Shown here piece by piece: positions 22,901-36,075 of a stretch of DNA of 64,000 nucleotides. Position numbers and translations under genes: made by a program. The notes below the pieces were generated by a model. The model had not been told where the DNA came from and did no database searches. It was given only the letters and a program-made list of their open reading frames with translations. Origin of the DNA: Serilophus lunatus (lineage: Eukaryota > Chordata > Aves > Passeriformes > Eurylaimidae); NCBI GenBank assembly GCA_013399895.1, contig VXBA01006222.1, positions 62,001 through 126,000 of the forward strand, in the 5' to 3' direction. Each line of letters starts with the position of its first letter. The stretch's first letter is position 1.

Positions 22901-25245
22901 ATTTAGCACTGTCATCTATTTATTCTTAAGCAGAAGAAAGTTTATCTGTAGACTTGCAATCCTCAACAGTAAGTAGATGAGAAATAAAATCTGCATCTTT
23001 ACTATTGGAAAGAACCTCACATTATTAAGAGGTAACTTACCTCCCTCTCTTTATGGGTCATACAAATATCTCACAGAAAATAGTAGCAATTTCCTAAATA
23101 AGACCAAGTCAATTGTTTTTGTTGTGCACAAACAAAAAGATTCATGCCTTTTAGTATCTAGCCCACTCTCTAATGTGCCAGCCTGAATTACCCAGAGATA
23201 CTTTGTTTTGAAAGGAGTGCAGAAATCCTGCAGGTTTAATTGCCAATAAATCAGCATGACCTCCACTCCCTGACACTTTTTTTTCACAATGATCTTTTCA
23301 AGCAGAAAATGAAGAGACTGATTTTTACAGTGTGTGCCTACTGCCTTTGGAGAGATAACAGCAATGACACACAGGCAGGTTCCTCCATTAAAAGCTATCC
23401 TAGATAATGAAGGACTCAATCAATGGTGTGTTCTGTTTGCTTTCTGCTTATTTTCACCTTGTGTTATGGCACTCTCTTTCTGTTGTGATTAGGAGAGTAC
23501 TTGCTTGTTTAACAATTGGCTTTCAACTTGTATTCGGCAGTACTTGAGAAGAATTTACTTGTGGTTTATTTTTATCCTGATGCTTAAAATTTTAAGGAAA
23601 ATGGCAATAGTTCAGGTTCTGATCTGAGGTTAAATATCTGACTGAGGACTTGGCAGTTTGAAGACAGCTTGAGAACTTTTAAAAGAAACTATTTTGATTT
23701 CAATGCAAAATACTCATTGGGGTGCCTCTCAGTAAAAAAGTTTTATGGTTTTATTATTATTCCAGAGAAAAGGTAGGATTTAAACCTAGTGAAAAACCTG
23801 AAAGCTAGTCCCAATCTTCCTGCATGTTATAAGCTTTATTTCTCATATCAGCTTTTGCTTAGTCTGTCTTTAACATAAATATCTTCAAGCATTTACAAGT
23901 GCTTAGCTTCAAAACACCAACTGAGGCAGCTGGTTATTATAATCTCTAACAGATAGACGGGTTGATATGGGAGGGGCTGAGAGTAGAACAGCATCTCATC
24001 ATTGTATGGTGGTTGGCTGGGGTTCAGCATCTCTGAAATAATCCCCAAACAGATTTTCTTTCATCCTGCCATCACGTGTTTTGGCTGAATTAGGAACAGC
24101 ACAGAAGAGCTATGGCTCTGCTGTCGAACGTTTTTGGACTCATGTTACAGGTGATGCCATCCTCATGTTCAACCCAACAGCAAGAGGAATGCACAAGCCT
24201 TCCAAGGCTGTTGCTGGGACGACAGCCTTGGGAGCTGCTCTCTGAATGTCTCCTTTTACACATGACACAAACCAAGGAGCATCTAGCACTGGACAAAGGA
24301 AGACAATGATCAGCCTACCACCTCTTTTAGTCTTCCTAGGTACTGCAAAGGCAAGGAAATAGATGCTGCCTAGGTCTGATGGAAGGAAGGAACACCAGTC
24401 TCCATATGCAGCTTCTGGTGTTAGATGAGTTGTCAGGCAAGAGACAGATGCAATAGGAATGGTAGTGACGGAGGCTCTGACGGCAGTAAGGACGTAGTTC
24501 TGACATGCTTGTATAGCTCCCTGGCTCTCCTGCCTCTCCTTCTTTGTTGTCCATAACCTGTAATTTAAAGGATTCCAGACATGACAGAAAGATTGCACAT
24601 GGACTGACACATTATTTTTGTGAAGGTCAAAGTGTTTGCAAAAATATATAAAGGATGAAGAAAAGAAATCAAGACAAGAAGTGGGATAATGGATGGAGCA
24701 AGCAGCAGTGCATATATCCTATAGATATTTCCTATGTACATGAATTATATATGAGGCACTTTGTGCAATGCTTTTATGTCAAAAGATTGCTGTAGTTATG
24801 CCATCATTGGTATTGAAGCATTGACCCAGGCAGTACAAGTTAATTCCAGTGACTTCATGATGTGATAAGAGCTCATGAGGAGAGTAGTGTGGAGTTCTGA
24901 TCCTCCCTTTCTAGGGCCCACATGGTTTGAGACTCCAGGTGCATTGATAATTGTGGTTTTGCAGCCTGGTTCTGCCAGGAATTTACCCTCTGCCTGAATC
25001 TCTCTCCATTCTGAAGTTGCTTGATAATTTCTCCACACAAGAGAAACTCAAGGCATGTGGTCCTTTTATGAGGCAAATAGCAGTAGCTGAGTTTGTACCT
25101 GCAAACCAATTCTCAATTAATTCTTCAAGCAAGCTAAGAAAAGTCACTCTCACATGGATGATATTCCCTTATCAAGCTTGAAAAGTCACATCCTGTTCCA
25201 GTCAAGATTTCAGACATGCTCCCTGCTGGAAATAGTAGAATGAGC
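19961..25245. other. Intergenic, no gene recognised
   Basis: Unique sequence, moderately GC-rich around 20.6-20.9 kb and AT-rich from 22.3 kb onward. A minus-strand GAG|GTAAGT donor-like site occurs at 23035-23043 without a convincing exon. No repeats of a known family were recognised. Confidence 0.5.
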
Positions 25246-25630
25246 ATAGAATCACAGAATATGCTGAATTGGAAGGGACCCACAAGGATCACTGAATCCA
25301 GCTGCTGGGCCTGCACAGGACCATCCCCAGGAGTCTCACCATGTGCTTGAGAGTATTTTCCAAATGTTTCTTGAACTCTGGCAGGCTTGGTGCTGTGACC
25401 ACTTCACTGGGGAGCCTGTTCCAGCGCACAACCACCACCTGACAGAAGAATCTTTTTCTAATATCCAACCTAAACCTCCCCAGACACAACTTCAGGCCAT
25501 TCCTTCAGGTCTTATCACTCATCACCACAGAGAAGAGATCAGTGCCTGTCCTGCCTCTTCCCCTCAGGAGGAAGTTGTAGACTATGGTGAAGTCTCCCCT
25601 CAGTCTCCTCTTCTCCAGGCAGAACAGATA
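25246..25630 (-). mobile_element. CR1 LINE fragment (X-like 3' end), minus orientation
   Basis: The plus strand starts ATAGAATCACAGAAT and continues with GGAAGGGACCCACAAGGATC, CACCATGTGCTTGAGAG, GTTTCTTGAACTCTGGCAGG, GAGCCTGTTCCAG, TAATATCCAACCTAAACC, CACAGAGAAGAGATCAG and CCCTCAGTCTCCTCTTCTCC. This is the reverse complement of a CR1 3' end with the GTTGGACTCGATGATCC-type terminus. About 385 bases remain. It belongs to the same sub-group as the plus-strand element at 36.1-36.8 kb. The 5' portion and any intact ORF are absent. Confidence 0.93.
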
Positions 25631-28600
25631 ATGCTCCACTGAAATCCTAATCACCGTGTGCTGGAAGCTGGCATGGTTCCTGCTAGCTGTTTCCGAGAGG
25701 CTGATGTGGAGTAATGAAATGAGGGCATACCGAGTAGACAAAGGTAACATTGCCATCACATAGACTATAAAATGCATGGGAGAGAAGGGCAATTGAAATG
25801 GCTTCTTTATTCTGTAGACAAAAAATACTATTCTATTCTTTCATTACCTAGGCAAGATGTGCTGGGCAGAAGGATCAACTGTGCTGAAACTCCTGGCTAC
25901 AGAATAAAATTTGTTCTCTTCAGTGCACTGTTGCTGCCTGTAATCTCACAAGTCAGAGCAGGAGATGGAAAATGATCTGGCCTCAGATGTCCTGCTGATT
26001 ATGGACTTATTTAGAGAGAAGAAAGCCTATTCAACACCAGCTGGTGCATTTCTCTATGGCACTCAGGAAGGTGCCTTCCAGTTGATTAATGACAGCATAA
26101 TGATCACACAGCATTTTGTCTGGTTGATATATTCCTGTACTCATTGTGGCCAGCAGACTATATGCCACTAATGGTCCTGGTTGAGTATAGGAAGACTTTT
26201 CTCTGATAGCCAGTCCTTTTTAGGCACACTCTCAATACCCACTCATCACTCATGGGTTATCAAGGTTTTAATCCACTTCACTATCAAAGCACCAACAGCT
26301 GATTTGCCCTTTGTTTTGTTCAGTGGGCATAGTCTGTTGAACATGCAATGGAGAGAATGTACAAAAAAATATTGTTCGAAATTCATTTATGAGCTTGTCT
26401 TTGCCCTAAACTGGCTTCTTTGATTGGAGCTGCTTAATGCAGGGACGAGACCACAGAGTTCATTAAAACATCAGGAATTAGCAATGTATATTTCTCACAT
26501 TCTGTTACATATTTTTCATTTATATTTTTAAAAAATGAAGTATTTTTTCTTTGAGTGAATCCATGCAGGGGAAAAACAAGAGGATTGAATTAGAGAGCAA
26601 ATGCCCAAATCCAGGGTGAGAGAATGGACAGGGTGGGAGGACACAGACTATTCTCTTGTACATAATCTGTGCAAAGCCGGTTTTAAGAGATTGGTCTACA
26701 CAGAGCTGGTGCCAAGAAGGAAGACCCAACACTGTGCCCCGGCAAGCTTGATCCATGAGCTATGGAGCCCCTCATCAAGTAGGCATTTCTTCACATCTTA
26801 TCTCAAGTGACTTCAGAAAAAATAGTTTAGTGACAGGTCTTGCATCTACGTCCTCAGGAAAAAGTTGGGGGGTTATTACCAGGATTTCCTTTGTTTTTTC
26901 TAGTCCAAGATTAGATTTCAGCCAGTGAAGCTGCCTGCTGAGTTTTGGAGAGCTGGTGGTATGTCCTCCATACCTAGAGCTGCTGCTGAGGTGGCTCTGC
27001 ACACTGAATTTAACAGGCTTTAATAGCCTTGATGTTATGATCTTTCTTTCACCTCTAAAAGGCAAAATAATTCAAAATTGCCTAATACTTTAAACTATCC
27101 AGGAAAGAAAGGTTTTCTTTATTTTGCACCAGACCTAAGGCTTGAGATGATCCAAGATGGAATTAATATTCTTTTGATCTCATTGCTGCCATATATCAGA
27201 CTTCCCTAAAATGACTGTAATCAAAACACTTATCACTGAACATTACACTTAACAAGCAATTTCCGCATTTGCATGTAGCATTGGTTACTGCTCAGCAGTG
27301 GTTTATAACTCTTTAATCATTGCGAGAAATTTTCTCCATATGCCACTCAAAACATCAAAACTGATGTTCCTGAACTGGACTGTCTAACATATTCATGATT
27401 ATCCTTCTATAAGGCTTTCAAAAACACTGATTGTATTCCACCTCTATTTTTTTTCATCTTTTAAAGTTTAGATTATTGTATATATGTGTGTATATACATA
27501 TATATGTATTTATATACAATGTGTGTACACATGTATTTTATATGTGAATATATGTATATTTTGTATATATATCATTTAACTGTAAGACTACACTAAACAA
27601 ATCAGTGTAAAGCTACTCTGTTATAGGTGAGCATGGAGTTCAGCAAAAGAATGGCTATGTTCGTGTTAGAGTATCTAGGGGGGAAACAAGGAGAAGAACA
27701 GTAGTGAGAAATGGCTGGGCTCAAGCACAGTAATCCTCATGTGAGTAAAATTTCCAGGATTTTTCTGGTCATCTTGCTTGGTTTATGATGACCAAATCTG
27801 CCTCATAACAATTTCTTTCCTTTCTGGACCCTGTGAGAACGTCTTTAGTTGGATGCACAGTCAAAAGTGCCTTCTGCACACCTGTTCCCCATGTGTGTAA
27901 GGACTGCCTCTGCCAGCACAACACAAGGAGCTTTCTCTGCCCCTTTCAAGGAGGCAGAAGGGAACAGAGTTCAGGCTCCAGCACCTTTTTTCCCAGTCAA
28001 TCCAAGCTTGGGGTCCCAGGATGGTTACTGGAGAATCTTTTGCATGTCTTTCTCCTCTGAGACAGGAGCAGTTGCTATAAAACCCACTATAACTCATCTG
28101 CAGAGAAGTGATGGCCACTGTGACCCCCACTCTAGATAGCACCTGCTTTTTCCTAGCAATCCTGCTGGCAAACCTGCAAGCTCTGCCTATTTGGTGCATT
28201 GCTTCTCACATGCTTTCTCGGTCGTATCTCTCTTAGTCTTTTCAAAGTCATTCCTGATTTACAGCAGCATAACATGCACAGAATAACTTAGATCAAAATC
28301 AGGCTCTGAGGCATGAACCAACCATTCTCTTCCATAGAACATCACACTTTATCACCAGAAGCCTTTAGATTCATATTATTTTGAGGGTTATTTAGAAATC
28401 AACAGAATTTGGCACTGCAGCCCACAGGCAGGGCTGTGCCCTTGACAAAGAGAGGAGGATTTTCTTCTCAAGAGTGCCTGTTGAGTTTCCCAAACTATAA
28501 ATGCATCCAACAGACACATCTATGCAACAGCTGGCAGGCCTGGACCCAACTGCAGCTGTCCAGAGGATTCACCTAAAGGATTTCACATAAAGGATGTTGC

Positions 28601-31484
28601 ATTAACAAAATTGCATTGTTTGCCCTCCTCCAGAGAGCCCAAGGCCTCCAGACATTGCAGGTGCCTTGGCCAAAACCTGGGGGTTGAGGAAAGACTCCAG
28701 CCCATGTGAGAGCACCCACTCATCCTGAGAGAGTCAGTGGGGAGATGGAAACCTGATGAGAAACATAATAAAATGCAAATCACTGTTAACGTTTTGTGTT
28801 ACACTGATATACCTTGACACCAGTTCTGGCTCTGACCCTTCTGTCTGAGAGAAAAACGTCAGACAAACTCAGGTGACTGGGAGAAAAACAAATTTCAATT
28901 ATCACAATGAACAAAAGCTGCTTTTAATTCTCTCTGAACTGACATCTTGTTCAAATCAGACTTGACTTGGAAACATGGAACAAGATCAAGTAGACCAAAT
29001 GAAGGTTATTCCACTGGCATATCTGAGACAGTATGAAACTATGATGTTGCTTTTCTTCTTTACTGCATCTTGGGTTTTGAAGCTTCAATGATCAGGATGA
29101 AGCATAGAAGCTGCTGCTCCTTACTTAAGGGTTTGTTTGATTATTCTAGGAATCCATGAAAGACAAGTTAGATGAATCAACTTTATTTTCTGTAACTTCT
29201 AGCCTGAAGAAACACTGCACATGAGTAAAATTACAATGAAAGTAGAGTTGGGCTTTTGTGTAGAACTTTACTCATAGATCTATAAGCACAACCACCACCA
29301 CCAAACAATTTTGCTCTGTTTACTTTGAAAGATCATTTCTAATTAATTAAAATTATGAATTTAGTTAATGTTTTAAGAAAACAGTCAGTCAAGTAAAGTT
29401 AAAACTTATTTTTGTTATTATTAATTGTTCCTATACCCAAAAGTTTGAGCCACCAACAATGCAATCCATCCAAATCAATCACCAATAAAGCAATTCATGT
29501 CTCTCAGCCTCCACATGAGAAGGCAGAAGGCCCTAAACCCTACTATTCTGAAGACTAAGTCATTGAGCATGGAAATGCAATGACTTATCCTCTGCAGAAG
29601 CAGGACTTCAGCAGGGGGTAACTTCTGCCTGTGAGCCACCATTCAGAGGCTACATTTTGTTCCTGAAATCCACTGATAAGGTGTCAGTCACTCCAATCAA
29701 GGACCTTCTCACCCATCATTCTGTACCCTGCCACAGGTGGAAAGTGAGGGGAGGACAGGAGCAGTGTATGTGACCCTTCTGCCCTAAATATTTTCCCAAC
29801 CTCCACTTACATTCAGCTCAGAGGCTTCTGGAGCCTGGTGCACTTTGGCTTTCAGTAATCAAAGGGTCTCTCTTACAAGCACTTTGCCATCTTCCCTTTG
29901 AACATGTAAGACCACCCAAACACCACTTTTTTGGAAAGACTTCCTAAGTTCTTAAGGTCCATCACTTCTTTCAAGGAGCACCACTTTCTTTTGTCCTGAA
30001 CCTGGTTTAATTGTTTACCTACATATAATTTGGTAGCAGTTGAGTAGAGGTCACCTTGTTCACTGTAGAAAATTCCAACATCTTTCTTTGTAAAGACCAT
30101 GTGTATGTGACAGAGGTCAGCCAGTTCCCCAGTGATACTGACAATAAAGTACTCTGAAGATCCAAAACAAATTTTTGCTTTTTTAACATAGGGAGGTTAG
30201 GATGGAGTTCCTAAGAGATGAGGGTAGATGGCCATGCCAGGAAGCAGCTTGGTGATGGGTGAAGTGACCTTGCATCGTGGGTCCATGACCAGACATCTGG
30301 AGACCTCCAGCCAGTATGTGAGGAGCAGGCAGGGATGGGAATGGGGTGCACGGGGATCCCAGAAGCAAGGCAACGGCTGAACCGAGGGCCTTGGCAGCCA
30401 ACAAAAAAGGCCAGACACTCTGCTTAGGGGGTTTTGGCTCATTTTCCAGTTCCAAGAGGAAGGAGGCTGTGACAGGAAAGTAGGAATTAATCTTCTGGCT
30501 TGATCTCAAAGTCCAGTCTGTTCAGCAGTTCTGATGCAGACTAGTGTTGGATGCTTCCCAGGGTGTAGAAAAACCTGTATTTCTCATTCCAACAACAGGA
30601 GTTAAACAGTGGCTTCCAGGAGGCTATTCAAGAGCTTTTTCAACTTTATTCTCATTTGGTTTAGCAATAACAATAGTAACGCTGGACCTTCTTGATCACA
30701 CCCGCTCCCTTTTGAAAATAAGTGGCAATAGGAAAGCGGAACTGGAAATGATTCATGTGGCTAAAATCTGCAGAACAGAGGTGAACTGTTGGCTGAGCCA
30801 ACATGGGTTCGTACGGATCACTTGGAGTTTTCTGGGCAGGAAAACTCTTCATCTGAGAAACAGGAAGACCCCCCAAAAGGCATTAGCAAACCTTTTTTAA
30901 CTTCCTGATCACATAGCCGTGTTTACACCACCCGTGTTATTTATTGGCCAGTGTTTGACAAGCACTTACCATGAGGAATACTAATTCAAGGTGGCAGTAA
31001 ATTTCAGGAAGAGAAGCGGTGCATTTTTCAATTAATTTTAGTTCCAGCCTTCCCTAGTCATGGGGGCCTGCTTATATGGAGATTTGTACGGTAAATAATT
31101 TACTTTGTCTATAAATTTGATTGTTTCAAATATATAAAAGAAATAGTTTTGTTAAATTTTCTTACAAATCCAAATGGTATTTTCATAAGTTAATCAATAG
31201 CATCACACCTTAACACACTTTTTTGTCTTCTGTGCCAGAATCTCCCTTTACATGATGGCTGAGGGAAATAATATCACTTGCTTCGACCCTGCAGCCAGTT
31301 GCCAAAAAGATATATAGATAACACTCAGTGAGAATAAAGCAAATTAGCTCTTAGGATGGCCTCTACTGTTCTGCCAGGAACATTTTTATTACCCTACCAA
31401 ACGTTTCCAACTCTCAAGTCAGTTTAGTTGTATTCATTGTTTTTCACTGCTTCTCAAAAGTGAACAACACAGCCAGTTGGGGCT
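25631..31484. other. Intergenic, no gene recognised
   Basis: AT-rich unique sequence containing the TA/GT run at 27477-27572. I see no CR1, RNA gene or splice-framed exon. Confidence 0.5.
27477..27572. repeat. TA/GT-rich simple-repeat tract
   Basis: About 95 bases of interrupted TATA, TGTG and TACA units (for example TGTATATATGTGTGTATA). It is likely an old decayed microsatellite. Confidence 0.85.
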
Positions 31485-31511
31485 GGCAGCTGCTGGGAGC
31501 CAGCAGCTGCT
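31485..31511. promoter_or_regulatory. Inverted repeat with paired CAGCTG E-boxes
   Basis: A 12-base arm GGCAGCTGCTGG, a 3-base spacer GAG, then CCAGCAGCTGCT, matching the reverse complement of the first arm at 11 of 12 positions. Each arm carries one E-box (CAGCTG). It is directly seen as a hairpin or palindrome. A role as a bHLH-binding enhancer element is only inferred. Confidence 0.4.
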
Positions 31512-32235
31512 TAAAGGCGGCTCCAGTTTGGGGGAGCAGGAGATAAATTAGTCAGTTAAATTGCCAGAGTTATAGAGATTTTTGGGACTGTGGATCGAAG
31601 CCCTGTTCATGCCACATCACCACCTAAAACTGAGATCATCATGGAATAGATTGGTAAGCAGACAGAAAAATCAATCCACTGTATGCCATATAAACCTATT
31701 GACATGTGCGAGGACACGTGTGATGTGGTACTTCACAAAATTCCAGTTACACATGACAATAGATTCCTCTGCTTATGTAACCATTGTATTGGTATTTACT
31801 GCAACCTACTTGCAGGAGCATATTTTGAATTTTCAAAGCATGGCTGAGCTAGCAGGTGCTGTTTGAGTCATTATCAAACTGCAGAATTGCATGTGAATGA
31901 TGTTCTACCACACATGAATATTGGTGCTATACAAGAACATGAGAAAAAACCTTTTCAAGGTTCAAATGAAATATATGTCAATTAAAATGAATTATGGCAA
32001 TGATCTCAAACTGGATGCATTCATATCTGATGACTTTGTTTAAAAAATGTGGCAAAAGTTAGAAGAACAGCATGAGTTTTAACCACTGAAGATGTCCTTT
32101 TGCTTGTTTTTGCAATCAGATCTTTAGATTCTCAGGAAGTCTCTAAGGCTTTGTTGTTGCTGATTATATAAAAATAAAAATTTATTTATTTATTACCCCT
32201 ATAATAAAAAATCAAAGCATCTTCTAAGAAGAGGG
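31512..32235. other. Intergenic, no gene recognised
   Basis: Between the palindrome and the SINE there is AT-rich unique sequence ending in a poly-T/A-rich run (32165-32215). Nothing gene-like is seen. Confidence 0.5.
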
Positions 32236-32404
32236 TGAATGATTAGCTCAGTTGGTTAGAGCACAGTGCTAATAATGCTGAGGTCATGGGTTTGATGCCT
32301 GTGTGGAGTATTCACTTAAGAGTTGGACTGGATGATCCTTCTGGATTCCTTCCAACTTAGAGTATTCTGTGAAATTCTGTATTGTGGAAATTCTGTGTTC
32401 TGTA
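32236..32404 (+). mobile_element. tRNA-Ile-derived SINE with CR1-like tail (TguSINE1-like)
   Basis: The 5' half resembles tRNA-Ile(AAT). Box A TAGCTCAGTTGG is at 32244-32255, followed by TTAGAGC. The anticodon loop CTAATAA has anticodon AAT at 32271-32273 and a five-pair stem with two G-T pairs. Box B GGTTTGATGCC is at 32289-32299. The 3' half (from about 32311, TTCACTTAAG then AGTTGGACTGGATGATCC, CCTTCCAACTTAGAGTATTC) is a CR1 3' end, finishing in ATTCTGTG-type repeats. This head and tail layout is that of passerine TguSINE1, mobilised by CR1 reverse transcriptase. The CpGs expected in the tRNA are now TG or CA, so the copy is old. The acceptor stem has decayed, so it is not a working tRNA gene. 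No clear target-site duplication is seen. Confidence 0.9.
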
Positions 32405-33087
32405 AAGGATTACACATACCCAGGCCTTTTCTGGCTGATACCATGCATTCCTGCATGGTATCAGAAGGACACCAGGTCAGTGCCTTGCACTCTGCCACGA
32501 TGAGCCATCCAGGAAGAAACCCAGCAGCCAGCAAGGTGGGCTAATCAATAACATTCCTCTCTTTGGTGCTTTCGCTCTCATCCACTGGGATGCCTTGCCC
32601 CAGCTCTTCCCCTGGGCCAAGTACCTTCACCGTCCCTTTCTGAAAATGCAGAAAACATGTTTCTGCGAGTAAAAGGCAGCATTCAGGCTGGATATGGGTG
32701 AGCCAGGCTGCAGGTTGCCATTTCTGACATGGGAAGAAAGGGAAATTTTTTCTGCTGATGTAACTAGTTCAGCTCCACTGAGCTCATTAGAAGGATTTGT
32801 GTATCAGCTGCACATCTGTCTCCCAGCTTCCTTTGCCTATTCCTTCCATGGATGAAGGAGTCTGAAAAAGAGTCCAGAAATGTCACTCTGAGAGACTGTT
32901 CTGATACAAGGACGAGCAGGACAGAGTTACTTTCATGTGACAAATAACGTCAACACTATTGACATGCATTGGGCCTGCTTTCAGCCCACAGCCCAGTGGA
33001 GGGTGACAACATCACTGTGCCACCACAGCCTCACTGGGATCAGCACCACTCTAAGAGTGACTGTGAAACAACAGGCTGGTTCACAAA

Positions 33088-33118
33088 TTAAAATAAGGCT
33101 GACCTTAAAATAAGGCTG
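33088..33118. repeat. 14-base direct repeat
   Basis: Two perfect copies of TTAAAATAAGGCTG separated by ACC. Confidence 0.85.
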
Positions 33119-34772
33119 TGAGCTATCCGAGTCTCTTGTCTTCAGGGGATATCACATGTACGAATCCGAGATGCCGAATTTGATGGCAAATGGAAGCTTT
33201 GCAGTTGGAGTCAGCAGAAATGCAATTTAGTCATTGGTGTAAATTGGCTTAATTTCATTTATCCAGGAAACATCGGGCTGGTGCAAGTCCCATGATTTTG
33301 CCACTCAGACCTGCTTTCTGGTGACTGTGCTGAGTCCATCCTCCCATTATGTTTCTTCTGAATTTTCCTGCTCTCTTTTACCACATCTTGTACAATATCG
33401 AACCAGCTGTCAGCATTTAATGAGATAGAAAACAGAAAGGGTAAGCCTTTTCCATGAGAATTAAAGCAAGACACAGCAGAGGATCATTTAGTACTTTATG
33501 AAGAACAATGGAGGCCAGCAGGACTCCTCTGTAGCAGTGTTTCATTAAGTTTTATAACTAAAAAAAGGCTTAATGCTTTATCGCATCTTAAATAATGTTG
33601 CAGACTTAGGCCAGCTAAATTTCCCTTCCAGTTAAGTGACTGTATATCAGCTCCACCTGGCCATCTCCAGGCTGCTCAGGTGAAGACTTCCATCCATGTT
33701 CAAAGCCACACTTGGAAACCAGTCTTTGGTGGGGCACATGCTCTGGACAACGGGACTCAGCAGAAGCCCACTTGGTGGGGCTCCTTCATTTTGAAATTCT
33801 TTAGGACTAATTTAATATGGTGAAGAGCTTGATGGGAAACTCAAGCTAACAAAAGGCTGTGGGCAAATAATCATCTTTGATCTAGATCAGGTCCTGTGTA
33901 GATTTGAACACACACTTGCTGTGAAACACAGAGACTAGAAGAGTGCAGGGGTGGGAGGGCAGTGGGATTGCCTCTCTTAGTGGCAGACAGTGTCAGATTA
34001 AAGTGTTGATGAAACTGCAGACTGAAGGCTTGTCCTTCTCATTAGTAGGCAGTACTTCTGGCCAAAAGGCTAAAACTTGCCCCAGGGACCACACACCAAG
34101 GACAAACAGACAGCTCACAGTGTAACATGCTACTCGGTGCTCTCACCATGAGCAATTCACTGTTTGCTTCTGCCCTGTGCTTCTGCCAACTCAAATCCAC
34201 CCCAGTCTCAGGGTGATCAAGCAAGTGCAGTTCCAGGCTCCTGCAATGAGTCACAAGGACAAGAAAAATGCTCTTGCACTGCTGAAACAATGCTGGAAAA
34301 ATAGCCCTCAACACATGCACAACAGACAGCAGCAGTAGAATCTTCTTACTGTATTAATTACATTGATTGAGAGATTTTTACCTCTCTAGGAAGAAGATAA
34401 TTTTATCATTATGGGCATTGTCTTTCCTGCAATCTTTGCTCACAAAATCCAACCAACAAAAACATCTATACACCCGCATTTAGTTACTCCTGGGTTCCTG
34501 TCTTTAGATGTGGATGCAAATGTACTCTTTGTATTAACTGAAGAAACTTGATCTTTCTGCTCCCAGCAGTATTAAACAGCTCCCCACACATCCTCTTATT
34601 CATATTAATTTATTCCCAGCTTTAAATATGTTTCCCCAGCTGCTAAACCAAACTCTACTCACATTATGACAATACAGATTTAAAATCTGTATCAGTCTGA
34701 TGTTATTCAGACACTCATCCTGAAAGCACAATTTAAGCCATGACTACGGAAGCAAGTGCAATTGTTTATCAC

Positions 34773-34808
34773 CACTGTGGTTATTTGAAACACTGTGGTT
34801 GCTTGAAA
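34773..34808. repeat. 18-base tandem duplication
   Basis: CACTGTGGTTATTTGAAA is directly followed by CACTGTGGTTGCTTGAAA, differing at two bases. Confidence 0.9.
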
Positions 34809-36075
34809 AATACAAGATCCTTTTAAGTAAATTCTTTTGGCATTCACTAAGATGTATGTTAATTAGATAGCACATTTTCAACAGCTACAACAATGTATTC
34901 TCAATAATGACTGTAACAGTGAAACTGGTTTTTATGTTTTTACTGATGTGATATTTGGGTTGAACATTGCAAAGTATGGGACATGAGGAAGTGTAGTTAT
35001 AATATTCTAAAAAAATTCTTTGTTCTGTTTCCATAGCAGAAGGGAAAGTCGTAATTAACATAAATTTTAAGATGGCATTACATTAGTTGTGCTACACAAA
35101 TCAAACAAGGCAAACAACAATTGAAAGTGTTCTCAATATCCATCACACATTTCGTGCAAAATAAGTGATACTTCTGTATCTGCCGGTTAAAAGACTCTTA
35201 ACTACCTCCTGCAGTGATGCTCAGTAAGGTAGCTTGAGGAAAGAGTTGGATTTGATTCCATGTGAAAGGTGAGCAAGGAGAATTACAATAAAATTGATTT
35301 TAAAAACAAACAAACAAACGGCCACTTGGAGGAGACAGAATTAGAATAAGAGTATCACAACACTTAATTGGCACTGGGATTTATAACAATCTTAATGGTA
35401 AGGTGAACACTTTAAACAAAGAAGTCAACTTCACTCATGCTCTACCTCTGGAGGTGCAATGAAGCCACTGACCTACTTCACAGAAGGGAAAAAACCTGCT
35501 GCCTTTGTTTTTCAAGAGTCATATTTTGCAGGCTTTGAGCTAGAGGGATCTGTATTTGTGTTTTCAGGAGATAAGGGAAGTTCTTCAGCTGGCACAAATA
35601 AGGTAGTGGTGCAACTTCCATCCACTCAGCTTGGATGTCTCATGTCCAGCCCACTCAGGCTTGGCATGTTCTTCCAGGCAACAACCTCCTTCCCTCTTTC
35701 ATTTTGCAGTTGCTTTGACAAAGGATTTTTCTTTCTAATAGTAATTTACTCCCCATAATATTCAGTCTGGAGCTCGCAAGTTTCCCCAGCAGACAGTGGC
35801 TGCAGATTGTAATGCAGACTCCAGCCAGTGAGGAGTTGCAAGCCTTCAGCACAGATGGCACTGCCAGGCTGGCTTGCTGCTGTTTGGGGTTTGTTTTTTT
35901 CCCCAGCTCCTCAAATGACCAAGTGATGGCTTACCAAAAGCCACTTCTCCTGTAGCAGTGGGGTGAAAGAGTGAGTCACTTCAATTTGATGACACTGGGG
36001 AGGAAGGACAGTGCACAAACAGCATCCTCCTCCTGCATCCAGATATGTCTTCCAAGAGTTGTTCCAGGCCATGGA

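Larger units (their letters stand above)
32405..36075. other. Intergenic, no gene recognised
   Basis: Unique sequence with two short duplications (33088-33118, 34773-34808) and a CAAA run at 35307-35322. No gene or retroposon recognised. Confidence 0.5.
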
